From Batkoa obscura (taxonomy: Eukaryota; Entomophthoromycota; Entomophthoromycetes; Entomophthorales; Batkoaceae), in contig JASVEC010000019.1 in NCBI GenBank assembly GCA_030770535.1, positions 434,001-498,000 on the forward strand: a DNA stretch of 64,000 nt, given 5' to 3'. Of the stretch, positions 45,720 through 59,865 are shown piece by piece. A program made the position numbers and the translations under genes. The notes beneath the pieces are model-generated. The model did no database searches, was not told the origin of the DNA, and saw nothing but the letters and a program-made list of their open reading frames with translations. Each line of letters opens with the position of its first letter. The first letter of the stretch is position 1.

Positions 45720-48022
45720 TTATTTTTGTCTTTTAGTGTCCATATTTTCTCTTTCTGTACCCTCTTCATTTTCTAATTCTTCATTCTTCCTTTTCAAATC
45801 TCGATTTTTTTCATCTAAAACGCCACCTAATTCCATTGGTAAACATCTTATAAGCGCTAGTAATTTAGGACTAAAATAATCAGAGCATTTATCTAAAATA
45901 GTCCAATAATCTGCTGCAGCCTGAAAATCTTTAACAGCGACTGAATAATACAATAGATGCGAAACTGCAAATTTTTGGTTATCATTTAACTCTTCAATAT
46001 GATTGAAATCGATACCTTGAAAAAAGTAGCAAGCTGCCATTTTTGAAAAGTTATCACGCATGTTTTGCGAATATTTTTGATAAATCGATCCCAACTTTAA
46101 ATTAATTTCTCTACTGTTGTTATGTTCCTTCAATTTTAAATAGCTCTTTATAGCAGTTGAATAATCTTTAATACTTTCACTAACCTGAGCTAAATATGTC
46201 CATCCATTTAAATTGTTAGGTCTAAAATGAATATTAAAGTAAACTGTCAAAGCTAAAAAACCATGATGTTTACCTGATTGACACAAGTTTGATTAGCATT
46301 GCTTCTGCTGCAAAATAATTTTTTTGGGTCAAATAGATTAAACTAAGCCCTTGGAGAGCCCTATAATCATCGGGGCTTAATACTAAAAACTTAAAAAAAC
46401 TGAATGAAAACAATAACAACTAAGCCTTACTGAGTAATGTTTCTAACGTTTTGGTAGCACTAGATATTAAATTTAGTTTAAGATAATGGTTGGCTAAATA
46501 GAATAGAGCTTGAGTTGAAGCAGGTGAAATTTTAATTGCATCAGTGAATAATTTAGTTGCTTTGCTAGCACTGTTGGAGTACGAAAGGAAATTCCCATTA
46601 ACGCACATAGACTCATAGCTATTCTCTCTAAGTCGTCTACAACGAGCTGCAAAGTTTTGTAATCCAACTGAATCATCCGTATAAATTAAGATATGCGAAT
46701 AAATTTCAGCATAATCTAAAGAGTACTTATTTTTTTCGTAGTATCTTTGAAACTCAAGTTTGCTATATTCATAATCTAAAAATAAGCCTTTAGCTATTAT
46801 TGTTTTAGTCAAATCAAACAATACCGCAATTTTTATAGTGAGCTAATGCCCTATAAATAATATAACAATCGCTATAATAAATGGTTTCATATAATAATTG
46901 ACAACTTTCTTTGTCTTGCTCATTTGATAGACTTAAATTATTTGCCATGATCATAATAAATAGATGCTTAATAAAAACATTGGGTAAGTTTGGTAGACAA
47001 TGGTAATACTAAAAAAATTGGATTAAATTTAAATATGTACAAGGAAATCTACCTCAGTTTCGTTTTTAATACTAATAGAAAGCTCTAACCAGGCGTCCCA
47101 ATTTAAAGGATATCTTTGAATAGATAACAATAGCAATTTTGATGCTAAGTCATGCCTCCTTAGCTTATTTGCTATCATTCCAAATAAATATAAAACAAAG
47201 GGATGGTTAATTATTTTATTCCCTTCATTCAAATCATCTGAGGTATCAATTATTTCATTTTCATGTTCCATCAATTCGTTGAACTCCTCTCGATAAATTT
47301 TAAAATAATCTATTTGTAAATTTTCATTGTTTGCTACAATTTGTTAACATTTATTGCTAAAATATAGATTACAAACCACCTTCCAAAACTTTTACCCCGG
47401 TCCATATTTTGTGAGTTTTGAGCTAAAAATATAAACTTCAAAGTTTTAAAAAATAATAAAACAAACCTACTTCAATCCTAGATAAAATATAATAATAATA
47501 AAGCACAGGGTTGCTAAAATAATTCTTCTTTAATTCGGACACAATACTTTGATGATCCCCATTTTCAAATTTGTCAATTATCCTACTTACTGCTTTTTCA
47601 GTTGCTAATTGTTTTTCAAAAATTCCTTTATAGCTTTTAACCCAGCTTTCTTCTGTTCCATCTTCTATACTGTAAAATTTTAATTTTAATCTTCCAAGTC
47701 CTCTCTCGATTTTAACTTTATCTTCTTCAATTATATTAATGGGTTCAGTTTCGCTTTTAATTTCTCCATCAATTTTTAAAATTTTATTTCCGAACTTCGC
47801 TTCTTTCTCTTGAGTTTCTCTATACTTACAGTAATGATTTAACTCTGAAGCCATATCTTTTAATCTAAAGAAAAAGATATTAATTTATCAACATTAAACG
47901 TTCAGCTTTATAGACACATACACCTCATTGGTTTTAACTAATCCAAATTTTTTATTGATATTAAATCCTTTCTTAAGCCCTGATATTACTTTTTTGAGAC
48001 TGTCTGTATTGAATCCTACCAT
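45720..48022 (-). CDS. CDC23: Anaphase-promoting complex subunit 8 (APC8/Cdc23), TPR protein, eight exons
   Basis: APC8/Cdc23 is a TPR scaffold subunit of the anaphase-promoting complex, the nuclear ubiquitin ligase that drives mitotic exit. Exons in transcript order: 48022-47922, 47864-47471, 47422-47380, 47333-47053, 47008-46825, 46775-46431, 46382-46274, 46221-45720; phases agree and give 652 residues (human 597, yeast 626). Family resemblance is best at FVLYLFGMIANKLRRHDLAS followed by YPLNWDAWLELSISIKN (human GLYLYGVVLRK and LPLHWGAWLEL), at SYESMCVNGNFLSYSNSAS, and at DDYRALQGLSLIYL followed by RPNN. TPRs run through the C-terminal two thirds; the tail is acidic then basic. The 43-base exon 3 and its GTGGTT donor are tentative, the rest is firm. 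Confidence 0.85.
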
Positions 48023-51000
48023 GATAAACTTGAAAAAAAAACAATGCAAAAATTTCAATTGATTTCCATTAATGAAGTGGATTTCAACACACCACAGATC
48101 TAGTCTTTAATTGGCTCGGCTTTTTGCAATCCTCGGTTCAACCCTATTCACATTTTATTGGCTTAAATAAATCACTAAGGGATAGATTATTGTATCATTT
48201 TTTATGCTTCAGACTTATTTACTACTTACAATACTGCTCTAATATAAAAATATCATACTGAGAGTTGACATTAAATATAATAAAACCTCAATCTAAAACC
48301 AAATGACAATATCTTTATATTTGCTAAAGTTTTACAAAAAATGACATATAATGATGTATTTTGCTAACTGCAGTTCTAATTTGTAAATTATATCCTTTCT
48401 GGAGAATTAAAGAATAGATTGAAATAGGATGGATAGACCTTTTGTTTGAGAGGAAATTCAAGATTATATCACATAATAAACTTGTTTTAGTACATCCTTT
48501 TTAGAATGTTTAACTCTTACTTAATGCAATTATAAAGTACTTTTAACTTTTTAGGTTGATTATTTTTTCTAGAAATAAGTATCTAAACCAATTTTTACTA
48601 ACTTAATTTGATAGTTATTTTAGATTTAGATTTATTCTTTTTGCTATTTAATAGTACTACTTACTAAAAGTTATACCTTTTTTATCGACTTGTAGCGTTG
48701 GAATTGTAAAAATACTTATTGATATGGATAAGGTAACTTTTAAAAACACTTGGAAAGTATCACTTAAAATAATCACATAATATATTACTATAATAGCTAC
48801 ATTATGAATGTTTATAAAATGTAAGAAATAATTCAATGAGTATGAAAATAATATATACTTCAAAATATGACGTTAATTATTAAAAAAATATAAAAATCTG
48901 TAAGGCAATCAATAGAGGTTAAGTAATCTAGAATTAAACCAGAAATTTACTTTAGCCAGTTCTTTAAATAGAAACTTTCTATTTAAATATAATGTTTCAA
49001 AATATACTTGTTTTCACCTTAAATATTTGAGTGTTACCTGTAAATTTTCCATAACGATTCTTTGCTTTAATAAATTCGGCTATACTCAAATATAATTTTC
49101 TTGTATCATTTAAGTGTCAATGCTTAGCTGCTTAAAGATAACTTCTATTTTTGCTGATAGTAGGGTTTATAAACTATAGATTTATTGTAATAAGGGTAAG
49201 TAGTAAATATATAATCAATTAAGTTGAAAAACGCAATGTTCAAAACAGTAAATATCATTATATAAACGCTATTAAATAGTAAATTTTAAATCGAGCTATT
49301 TTGTTTATCTAAAGTGTGTATAATCCAAAAAGGTTAGTAGGGGGTTTACATAAAAAAATGAGAAGGAAGGGGTAAATTTATTTCAACAGCAATCATATAA
49401 AACCAAAAGAGATCAAGAATATAAATTTGAGAACCAGAAATGTATTCATAAGTAACACTTTAAACTATTCAAGGGTGATCTTAACTATTGTGAAAAAGTC
49501 TAAACACCTTTTAATGAAGGAAGCCATTTTTCGAAGTTTCAAATTTTATAAAAATATTGATATTAAAACTATGATTATAAAAAAGCGTGTTTTACGACAT
49601 ATACAAATATATTTAAAAAAATCACAGCTATTAATAGTTTTTTTAACAATTTTTGTTAAATTTATCCTTGGATTTATTAAAAATTATTTAAATAATAGTT
49701 AAGATAAAAGCCTGAATTCAAAGAAAAATAACATAATTCAGATAAATTTAGTCAAAATGAATAAATGTTTGTGAAAGCAAAACAAGTTTTTGTTTCTATA
49801 TTTTAAATTAATAAAGGACTTTCATAAATTGTTAAGCCTAATCTTTGTTTTTGATTAATGATAGTATTTTACAGCTGTCATATTTTTTGTAAGCTATTTA
49901 ATAGTATATCTAAGAGTAAAGTTTATCATAAAAATTTATTAATATATATGGTACAAGCGTTCAAAAATTGGCTATCGAATTATTTAACTGTAAAAATTAC
50001 TATAATTTATTTTGAAAAAGAGATGAAACATCTACATGCTATTCCAGTTTTTTATATATGAATAGGGTCAACTGATAGCTTATGTAGGGGGGCATCAGCA
50101 ATAATAATAAAACACAAGCTGAACCTATAAAAAATAAAACTATTATATGAAATTACTATTTAAATTTTCCTAGATCTTTTGGTTTTTTTAAATTAAGCTT
50201 CCTGTTAGCTTCATGATTTTGTGCACATTTAAATTTTTGGCACTTTTATTAAAGTATAACTAAAAAGCCTGACTTCGTACATATTTGAACATTTTCAGAC
50301 CTTTTTGGCATATTCTACTAAATATTTGTCAGTAAGTAAAGTACATACCTATATATTACAAGAAATTTTATACTATCTAACTTTCAACTATAGTAGTTGC
50401 TTATATAATTGCTCAAAAATTGCTTTTTAACTAGCCTTCCTTTAGATACACAAAGTTTCAGCTCTTTTGAGAACTTTCTAACTGTTCATTTAAGAGTAAA
50501 ACTTATACTAAAGTTTAGCTAAAAAATATAGATTAGACATTAAAGAACACTAGTGAGATGAATAATTTTACTATAAAATTATCACCGAAAGTTTGAAAAA
50601 GAGCTGCAACAGCTATATCATTGGTTAAGCAAATAAAATTTGAGTCTTAGTAAATATGAGAAAAAGCTTACCAAATTTAAGCAGATGCTTTTTATATTAT
50701 GAATAACAACAGAGAGTGCCAAATAATTTACATTAATGATTATTTTGTGCCAAGGTGGCATATACTTGTTGATAGATTAACTAGGAATTACAATACAAAT
50801 ATCATTGGGAGTAAATATTGATGTAGCATTAAAATGAATGGTTTAGCTTAAAATTTTATATAAACCGATTGTCTGATAATATGACAATTAAACGATTACA
50901 AAACTATATTAAGTTTTTAGTTAACCATATTACGGAGCAATGGCTGTTATCCTTTTAATCTGACTCTAATTAATAGAACATGTTAAATTTTATTCGATAT

Positions 51001-51872
51001 AGATCCTTTATTAAAAATAGCTTTTTATCAAAAGAATTAGTCAAAGTTATAATAAGTGTCACTAAATCAGTTAAAGTTAATGTCAAAGGGAGCAAGGGAT
51101 AGTAAAAGTATGGAAAGAAAATTATCACAGATAAACGATAATATTAAATTTAATAAAAATGGAATGGAATGAAATGGATAGAATACATTTACTAATTAAA
51201 GCTAACCTTTATTCATAATGAATTTTAAAAAGAAAACCATAAAGTTTATATAGAAATTCCAATTCGAGATTTATTTTAAATAATTAAATTATAAATTAAA
51301 TAACGTTTATTATATAATTAGTACCTTTTATTCCAAGTTTTTTTATAATTTAATATCACATTTATTATTTATCTTGATTTCTAATGTAGGATGATATAAT
51401 TTAAGGTTTTCAAATGAACTTTACAAAAAAGTATTTAGTAGCTAGCACTATAAAAGTAAAATGAAATAATTAAACCATACAAAAAAGGATGCTAATAATT
51501 GAACAAAAAAATGATACAATAAAGTAACAGAAATCTTCTTTTTATTTTTTTATATCACAATAATAAACTGGTATATGAAATTATATTCTAAAGATTTAAG
51601 CACTAAATATAGAAATTATTGTGGGATAGATTGGCATTATTTACTCCTTAAACAGCTCAATAACACGAGAGCTTTCAGTTGAACTTTTATGAATAAGAAA
51701 TAGGGGAGGCAGAGACAAAATAATAAATCAAGTATTCATATTAAATACTAATAAAAAATAAATAATGTTATTATTAACCACTTTCTAGTTTGGCTAAAAA
51801 GTATAAATACTTTTCAATTTGCGATTTTTAAAAAATAAACAACTTTGATTTTTTTTAACTATTAAAATTAAA
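48023..51872. other. 3.85 kb AT-rich gene-free region
   Basis: No gene, tRNA or TIR element recognised. Open frames of 60-90 codons here are Ile/Lys/Asn-rich and show no family features. The TATA box of zinc-finger factor 3 lies at its end. Confidence 0.5.
51802..51809 (+). promoter_or_regulatory. TATA box of zinc-finger factor 3
   Basis: TATAAATA 64-71 bases before the ATG, nearly the same spacing as in factor 2. Confidence 0.6.
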
Positions 51873-52604
51873 ATGAATTCAGTAAACACTACGAACTCAT
51901 TAGAGTTAAACAGTTATGAGTATGAATCCTTACCAAACACCCCCATTGACCCAAGCTTCACAATGTCCTATTATCCATTAATGAATGAATATCCTGTGCT
52001 AAGTCCAATTGACCCTTATTATACTACTGCTGTAACATCATGTTGTCCATCATTGTCAATAAATTATATAAATTATGATTTGGTTGCTTATCATAATACC
52101 AATGAGTTAAATTTTTATTGTGATAATAATAATAATCCTTTGTATGAGTATATCTTACCTTCCCCAACAAATCAACAACATCACTTAAATAATAGCTCAC
52201 CATCTAGCTTAGAATTAGATAATATATTGGCTGATCCAGCCATATTACAAACATTAGAACAAATTAAACCACAGGCTGGTAGACCTTCACGCAGTCATGC
52301 TAATAAAAACAAAAGAAGAGTTAATTCTTTACCTGGTTTAGATAAATTAAACAAGGGTAAAGTCAGTGCTAATAACGAAAATGAAGAAACAATCAAACCA
52401 TTTGAATGCCCAAAAGAAGATTGCAATAAAGTGTTTAAACGCTCAGAACATCTTAAAAGGCATGTTAATACAGTTCATTCTGGAATTAAGCCTTATGTTT
52501 GCCCTTACCCAGATTGTGAAAAAAGGTTTTCTAGATCAGATAATTTAGGTCAACATTATAAAACACATATCCCTAAATCAAGAAAAAAGTCGGCCACCTT
52601 TTAA
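51873..52604 (+). CDS. Msn2/4-type C2H2 zinc-finger transcription factor 3
   Basis: An intronless 243-residue factor. Two C-terminal C2H2 fingers lie at about residues 179-203 and 210-234, each with four residues between the cysteines (CPKEDC, CPYPDC) and helices [10 protein letters not shown] and [10 protein letters not shown]. The linker HSGIKPYVC is close to the classic TGEKP-type linker. The N-terminal 150 residues are Asn/Pro/Tyr-rich without a domain. A basic patch (SHANKNKRR) lies upstream of the fingers. It has the same architecture, TATA spacing and intron absence as the factors at 9631 and 15958. By family it should be a nuclear stress- or nutrient-response regulator; the actual targets are unknown. 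Confidence 0.9.
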   Translation: MNSVNTTNSLELNSYEYESLPNTPIDPSFTMSYYPLMNEYPVLSPIDPYYTTAVTSCCPSLSINYINYDLVAYHNTNELNFYCDNNNNPLYEYILPSPTNQQHHLNNSSPSSLELDNILADPAILQTLEQIKPQAGRPSRSHANKNKRRVNSLPGLDKLNKGKVSANNENEETIKPFECPKEDCNKVFKRSEHLKRHVNTVHSGIKPYVCPYPDCEKRFSRSDNLGQHYKTHIPKSRKKSATF

Positions 52605-54680
52605 AAACTAGCTGACCTAGCTCAACTTAAAAAAAAATCGTTTGTATCTATTAGTTCTCTCTATCTAACATTTTCTGTTTCCCTCTCTTTATTCCGTTTT
52701 CTTAATTTTTGTGTCAATTTATAATTTTCCTTTCAAAAGTAGCTTCTTATGTGCTATTACTTGTATTCCTTATTTATTAAGTATTGTTTAATTAAAATAA
52801 AGTAAAAAAATCAATGATAATAAACTAATTACTCTACATTTAATATTATTTAAATTGTTGCTTTCATTTAATACTTTATTTAGCCAAATTTAGTAAATCT
52901 ACCATTTGAATTAATGTTAATTTTAAATTTCTATTCTTAGCTGATTTCTCCTTTTCTATTTTATCCTTTTTATTCTCTTATTTCTATTATACATGGTTTT
53001 TATTATTTATATTATTTGATGCTTTCTATTTGTTATTTTGTTGAAAAGAATACACTTATTAATTTATGTTAATAACTTGATTGTATCAAGTTTATAGACT
53101 TTTAACTATCCATTTTTATAAAACTATTTTTAAAAGGCCATAAATGTAAGGGAACAAGGTGGTTTATTAAATTTAGGTTTTAAAACATCTAGCTTAGACG
53201 TCACTTTAAAATAAATTTGTAGGCTTTACTTTGTAAAAGAAACTTGCTATGACTAAAGCTGGTTAAAAGAATAAAGAGCTATTATTTAGGATCAATAGAA
53301 TTTCAATTCCAGCATACATTGAAAATTAGCCACTACGATCAACCATATGGATGTTGTCAAAGTTTGTGATAAAATTTGAAATTCTTGCTAATATTTCACT
53401 TATTTCCATTTAAAATTTGATTTGTCTGTTCTTTCTAAGATATAATAATAGCAATCACTAGCATTTAGTTGTTTTAAATTGCAATAAGAAACAGCGAGTA
53501 CTGAAGATTGTTGATAAAAAGAGAGATTACTAAATTGAATAAAGGAGAAAAAGCAGTATGATTTATTGTAAGTTAAACTCATGAAGGTTATAATAAAGAA
53601 TTTAATTTAATGTGTAAGGGGAGGGCCTAAAAGATTAAACTAAAAGTAAAACAAAAAATGAAGATAAAAATAAACTCAATGGTTTGTTATTTAATCGACG
53701 TTACGGTTCCTGTAAACCTTTTTTATCATATATTTGTCCCTAATAATCAAATCATAAGGTAAGTATTAAATTTTTAAAATTTATTTTAAAATATCAAAAA
53801 AGTCTAGGCTTTAATTAATTAATATTGATAACTATAACAACGATAATAACAATAATATTGAAAGCAATAATAATAGTAACAAACTGTTACTCAATGGCCA
53901 TCACCCTTTATTGAAATAAACCAAGTTATCAAAATAAACCTATTTATATATGAAATATCGCTTTTTTGGACTTTATTTATATCTGTTTTATTTCTTGTTT
54001 TATACACCATCAACATATTAACAAACAATATAAAAAGAAATAAATAGTTTAATATCAACTGTTGGGTACCGCAGACTAAGCGTTCAAAAACTGCATAGAC
54101 CCCCTATACATAGTTTGTTTTAAAGCTCATAACTTCGCTCTTTTACTTTTTTATTCCTATTTAATATACAAATAAAGGCGGTCCCTTTTCTATCTTATAA
54201 CATTACTATATTAATCTCAAAGGCCTCTTATTATTAAATTATTATGTTACCTTTTTTCCACTTGTTTTACTTCCCTTCATTACCTTTTTTATGCTTAACA
54301 TACTATGACTGGTAGTATATGCTCCTAAATCGATACACCATGCTGTTATTGTTATTGCTGCAGAAAAGTTAGATTAGTAATCATTGTAAATTAATAAAAA
54401 ACCAAAATAGGTTATTAAATTAAAAATTGTAAAAATAAAAACTCAAAGTATTTGAATACTTCCAAACGATGATATGAATCTCTTTTCAACTGAGTATAAT
54501 GAGTTTATTAACTATTGTTTTAACTATTTATAGCATTTCTCTTTAACAATAATTTGTTATCACATTGGTCTATAGAAAGAGCATTTAGTCCAAAAATTTA
54601 AACATTAATAGCTAGATAAAACTTATATAATAGGCTATAATAGTAGGTAGGACAAATAAAAAAATTGGGTTTTTACATAT

Positions 54681-54775
54681 GGGAGTGTTTTTTTTGACTT
54701 CATTATTTTTCCATTTTTTAAGTGCTATTTGAGCGGAAAATTTAGTAAAATTCTTAAACACAAAAATATATCCCC
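54681..54775 (+). mobile_element. TIR element copy 19, 95 bp
   Basis: GGGAGTGTTTTTTTTGAC to AAATATATCCCC, ATAT on both sides (54677-54680, 54776-54779). Confidence 0.85.
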
Positions 54776-57700
54776 ATATGCTACTTTTTTAAACTAATTA
54801 AGATAAATAATTGGTAGCTATAAACCTTGATATTGTAATTGATGCTTAGAATCTTTAATATCATTTCGATATTTAATGATAGGATGGTGTGTTAAAGTTA
54901 AACTACCATTAAAACGCGAGAAACTTTCCTTGCAAAAATGATATAAATTCCTCTCTAATCAAGTTTAGTTTTATACAAAAAATAAGCCATATTTTTAAGT
55001 ATTAAATTTAATAATAAACAGTGTGGTGCCTAAAAAGCAATAAATGAAATTTAATATAAATGTCACTAATGGATTTTAAATATATGATTTTGGAATTTAT
55101 ATATATTTTTAGCTATATTTAGAAAACGCCGTTGCATGGTTAACAAGCATGGCTAATACTGAACGATGATAAGTTGGTTATCATTAAATATAACAATGAA
55201 TAATAGGAAGATTATAATAAAGTACAATATGAGAAAATACAGTATAATAAGTATTGTTACAATAATCAAAATAAAGATGTTTTTAAATTAAACGCACATT
55301 TTAATTGTCATTTTAATTTGGTTTTTAGACCTATAGTTTTCTGGCACTTTTTTATATCATTAAAAGGATAAATAAATAGTCGTTTTACTTCCATTATAAA
55401 AGATATAAAAAAGTAACAATGATGTTTACAGATTTATTGACGATTATGTTCATTCAAAAGATTTATTTGCTCAGATTGTTTTTTGTCCTGATTCCCAATC
55501 TATAATTTCTGCTGTATTATGATAAAATGAATGCATATATTAAAATAGGGGATGTCAAACTTTCCTATTTTTTCAATAGACTCACCTGTCCAAGAAAAGC
55601 TCACATTATCAACTTTTACGTATAACAAAGCTTATTACTAATTTATCATCAGTCTATACATTTATTGAATTTATTTTTAATGGGTGGATACCATTTATAT
55701 TTTGCTTCTACTCAAAAACAAATTTTTACAAAATTATGCTAGTGGAAAAAGACAATAATAGTGAATTTTGACTTTTAGTAAAAATACAAATGAGCTATAG
55801 CAGCTGTGGAAAGTAACAGGGATATAATACTCATATTGCTATGGGTTTAACGTAAATTAATATACGGAACATGCTGTTAGGTATCGATCGGTAGAATCTA
55901 AACCAGTTAAGAACTAGTATACATAAATTAGGTGGGAATTAAATGAGAACCATTTTTACATTAAATAGCGAAAATTCACTAAATAAATAAAGGCTTAATA
56001 TAACATTATTTAAAGTAACCCAACAATATGCATAAAATAAAAATAATCAAAAAGGGATAAAATAAAAGGAAAACAATCTTTTTATAGATTTTTAAGGGAT
56101 ATTAATCTGTTATTTTTTTACTATTTAGCTTAGTTTTATTAGCTAGTCTTTTATCTTGGTACAAATCTAATGCCGAAGTAATTAAGTTTTAGAGCAGATA
56201 AATGATGGTAGATGATAAATAATTCAAAAATAATAGTTTGTAATAAATCTGCTATTAATCGTCTAACTTTATTGATCACTATAAAATTCTTTATTCAAAC
56301 GTGGATTATTTTTATAGAATAAAAAATATAAAACGGTAGAGAACAAAAATGAAGGGCTAACATTCATAAGAAAGGAGAGAATAAAAATAAATAAAATCAA
56401 GAATATAAAAGTGTATAAAATTAATGGGTGCTTGATAAGGAATCTACCGAGGTTTAAAACCAAGTTGGTTAATAAAAGCATATTTGGAGATTTAACTAAA
56501 TATAGTAGCTATACCTCTTTTGTTATGTGGCTTTTAGTACACTTTACGCTAGAAGGTATATTTGACTATACTATCAACTTTTTGTTCTTATTTATTTGTT
56601 TTGTTAATAATATAAAAAAAAATGAAAAATGAAGGTTCTGAAGTATGATAGTTATAGTCGTTGCAATTCTTTTGCGACTTTTTTAGCGATAGTTTTCATA
56701 ATTATTCATCACTCAATTTTTTTATAGCCTAGTTGTTATATTTAAACTTGCTTTAATATTTTTTTTCAAAAATGAGTGGTTAATTACCACAAAAAATATT
56801 AACAGCTGTATACCACTAAGTGTAATTTTGAGTTTATAATTTACTTTTATATTTTTATACGTAGCTATTTTTGATTTTTTCTTTTTTTAACTTTTTAATT
56901 AAAAATCCTTAAATGTATGCATCAGTTATTCCTATTTAGCAAATATAGATAAACAAATATAGAAACATATATAATTTTTGAATATTTTTTGAGGATTTCT
57001 AAACCTAATTGCACCTTTATTACACTAACTACATAGCTTAGTAAAAATACTAAATCTATCATCTATCTAAACGTAGCAATGAATCAAAGTTACTATTTTT
57101 AGTAGATTTTTAAAATGGAACACTGTATTTTTTATACGTTCAACTATTAATCTTTTAGTATATATGTTTTATACTATTTTTTAACTTCATAAATGATTTA
57201 TTTCAGTATAACTCATAGAATGCAAACTGCATAATTTTAGACTATTTTGCTTTTGTTAAACTATATAAAACTAATAAAACTCATTTATGATATGTATTTA
57301 ATTAAATGCGAATGACTAAAAAATAAACCTGAAAAATAAAGGATCTAGACAATGGAAAAACCAACTGTAACCCGACTTGTGGATAAATAACTAAATCACT
57401 AGTTATTTTTTTATAAAATGAATATCTTATTTGAAACGTCTTATTTTTTTATTACAGTCATAGCTGTATTTCTATGGTATTGTACTGAATAAAGCTATGG
57501 TTTTTTATCATTATTTCAAACATAATGTTTTTGTAAAGTTTTCGAATGGTTTATTACTGATGGGTATGCAATCTACTTTAAGAAAGTGTGACTTACTTTC
57601 ATATCAATGTATCAATGAATATAAAAAAGCAATAAAGATATTGGGATATCTATCTGACTCTAAAGTTGGCAAAGTTGAGTTAGAGCATTTTCCACCATTT

Positions 57701-57904
57701 ATAACATTTTCCTTTTAATGTCTCCTTTCTTCCTTCATCCTAGTCTATCAGTAACTTAATCATCTTAAATTTAAAATTTTCCCTCAACAATAAAACACTT
57801 GAGACCCTCCAGCTCCTTTAAAATTTTTAATAAAAAAGATATTAGTGTCCCTTTGGACTCGCTTATTTGTTCACCTTTTATACACCATAAATCGAAAAAA
57901 ACTT

Positions 57905-57933
57905 AACAAATGCTGAAATAAAAAAACATCCTT
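57905..57933 (-). mobile_element. TIR element copy 20, end fragment
   Basis: AAATGCTGAAATAAAAAAAC followed by ATCCTT and ATAT resembles the left end in reverse orientation; the other end is not found. Confidence 0.5.
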
Positions 57934-59217
57934 ATATTCATTTTTTATAAATACCATCAAACTACTCCAAAATTTAAGGTTTTGTTTTAAAGACATTCTA
58001 CTATTTACTTTGCAATGTTAAAAGATTTTATTATTTAACATAAAAACTTTAATAGTAGATATTTAAACATACAAAAGGCTATAAAATGTAAAAATGTATT
58101 GTTAAAGATAAAATAAAATAATCAAAGTTTAATATTTTATTAAATTTCAGTAATAAAAGTATGATGGTGTAAGTGATAATTAGCTATATCATCATATTAA
58201 ATTTAAATTTAAATTAAATTAAATTTATACTTCAAGTTAAATAAAGATATAATAAATTAATGTTTTAAATAAATTAACTAATGATGTTAAAAGACCTCAA
58301 TTTAAGATCGGTTTTTTGTAATATTTTTTATAATATAATTATGTAATATAAAACCCTCCTTTAATTATTTAATGCACTATAAAATATTACCATAATTATT
58401 AACTACCGCTTCAAGTTTAACATTAATGTTTTTACTAAAATTGAGTAATTTTTTTAAATTTTTATTTCAAAAAGTAAGCAACTTAAGTCATATATTTCGG
58501 TTTCATTATCATTACTTTCACTTTTAGCAATTTGAATTTTATAAATTGATAAACTTTATTTTGATTAAATATTAATATTACTATTATTGCTTTTCTTATT
58601 CAGTAGCGTATGAAATAGAAATAAATATCATGACTAATGAAAGACAAGACGATATTTTGTATTTTAAATTAGCTTGTTAAAATACCTATTATATAGCCTA
58701 TATTTTGGATACATTAGGATATGACAGATAATTGGAACATTATATTAATGTTTAGAGATTAAATGCTATCTAACATACAGTTATGAATATGTTTCTCAAA
58801 TGATCTTTTTAATTAGACACAATCAGAATGCACTAGATACTTTAAACACTAATAATAAAAATTAAATTGGTAATTTGAATTCAATATGTTGAAAGTATAT
58901 AATAAAATACCACTTTAAAGTCAACCATATTAAATGCAAATAATCAAATAATTAGCAATTCAATTATATAATACGAAATTGAGTTTTATAGCTAATACGA
59001 TTGATAAAAGCCATAATTTGAAAAAATAGTTTAAATTGAACCTCTCAGAAAATTTATGAATAGGACTATTTTCTACTCTTTTCTTGTATCCCCTCTAGTA
59101 TCTATTTTAGCCGCTGGCTTTAAGTTATCCACTCTTACTACACCAAACTTCCTTTAGACATACATTCAGCTCTTATCTCGGTTGTCAGTATCATCTTTCA
59201 TTCCTGCACAAGCATAT

Positions 59218-59316
59218 GGGGATGTATTTTTGTGTTTAAGAATTTTACCAACAAATTTTCCACTCAAATAGCGCTTAAAAAGTGGAAAAAATAATGAAGT
59301 CAAAAAAAACACTCCC
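59218..59316 (-). mobile_element. TIR element copy 21, 99 bp
   Basis: GGGGATGTATTTTTGTG to AAAAACACTCCC, ATAT on both sides (59214-59217, 59317-59320). It has the most consensus-like interior seen. Confidence 0.88.
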
Positions 59317-59865
59317 ATATATAAAAAAGAGTATAGGCCACCTCAATATAAACTTAATCAGTTTGACCAAACCATAAGAGATGTAAGTTTATCTATTGTT
59401 TGGCCTCCTTATCTCATAAATAGCCCATATCTTCAAGTTGTCTAACTACTTTCTTACCTTTTGGTAATGTTTCCGTTTATTAATAGAATACTTATAATTT
59501 TCAAAAAAAGAGAACTGTAAATTTGACTTTACCTAATTTAGTTCCAAAGTAATTAGTAAACTATTTTATATCTCTAAAAGACATGGTACCAATATAGCTT
59601 TTTTAATAGTTAGGAATTAATTTATAAAAATAAGCTTATCTTTAATTAGCGGAAAATATATCATATGGTTTATAGATAACAATACTTATATGCGAGTTAT
59701 TAAGTACTATATACTATTTCAGACTTCATTTAAATTAATTTAAAAAAATATGTAGAGAGCAATTAAAATTTTTTATATTTAGCTGAATCAAGTAAAATAG
59801 AGTATAACAACTGAATCTATATAAAATTAATTATTTATTTACTAAAACAGATACAAAAGACAAAG

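Larger units (their letters stand above)
52605..59865. other. 7.3 kb gene desert with three TIR element copies
   Basis: Contains TIR copies at 54681 and 59218 and a fragment near 57905. A 73-codon frame at 57497-57718 has somewhat more varied composition than its surroundings but no recognisable feature. Nothing else is supported. Confidence 0.5.

Noticed and set aside
48105-48160. A tRNA-like T-arm string (CTCGGTTCAACCC)
   Set aside because: No matching acceptor, D arm or anticodon arm around it.
49427-49702. A 91-codon frame rich in Ile, Lys and Asn
   Set aside because: Composition is that of translated AT-rich intergenic DNA; no domain or signal.
57497-57718. A 73-codon frame starting at ATG with fairly varied residues
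   Set aside because: No family features and no splice-consistent extension found. It could be a small gene or a relic, but the sequence alone does not support a call.
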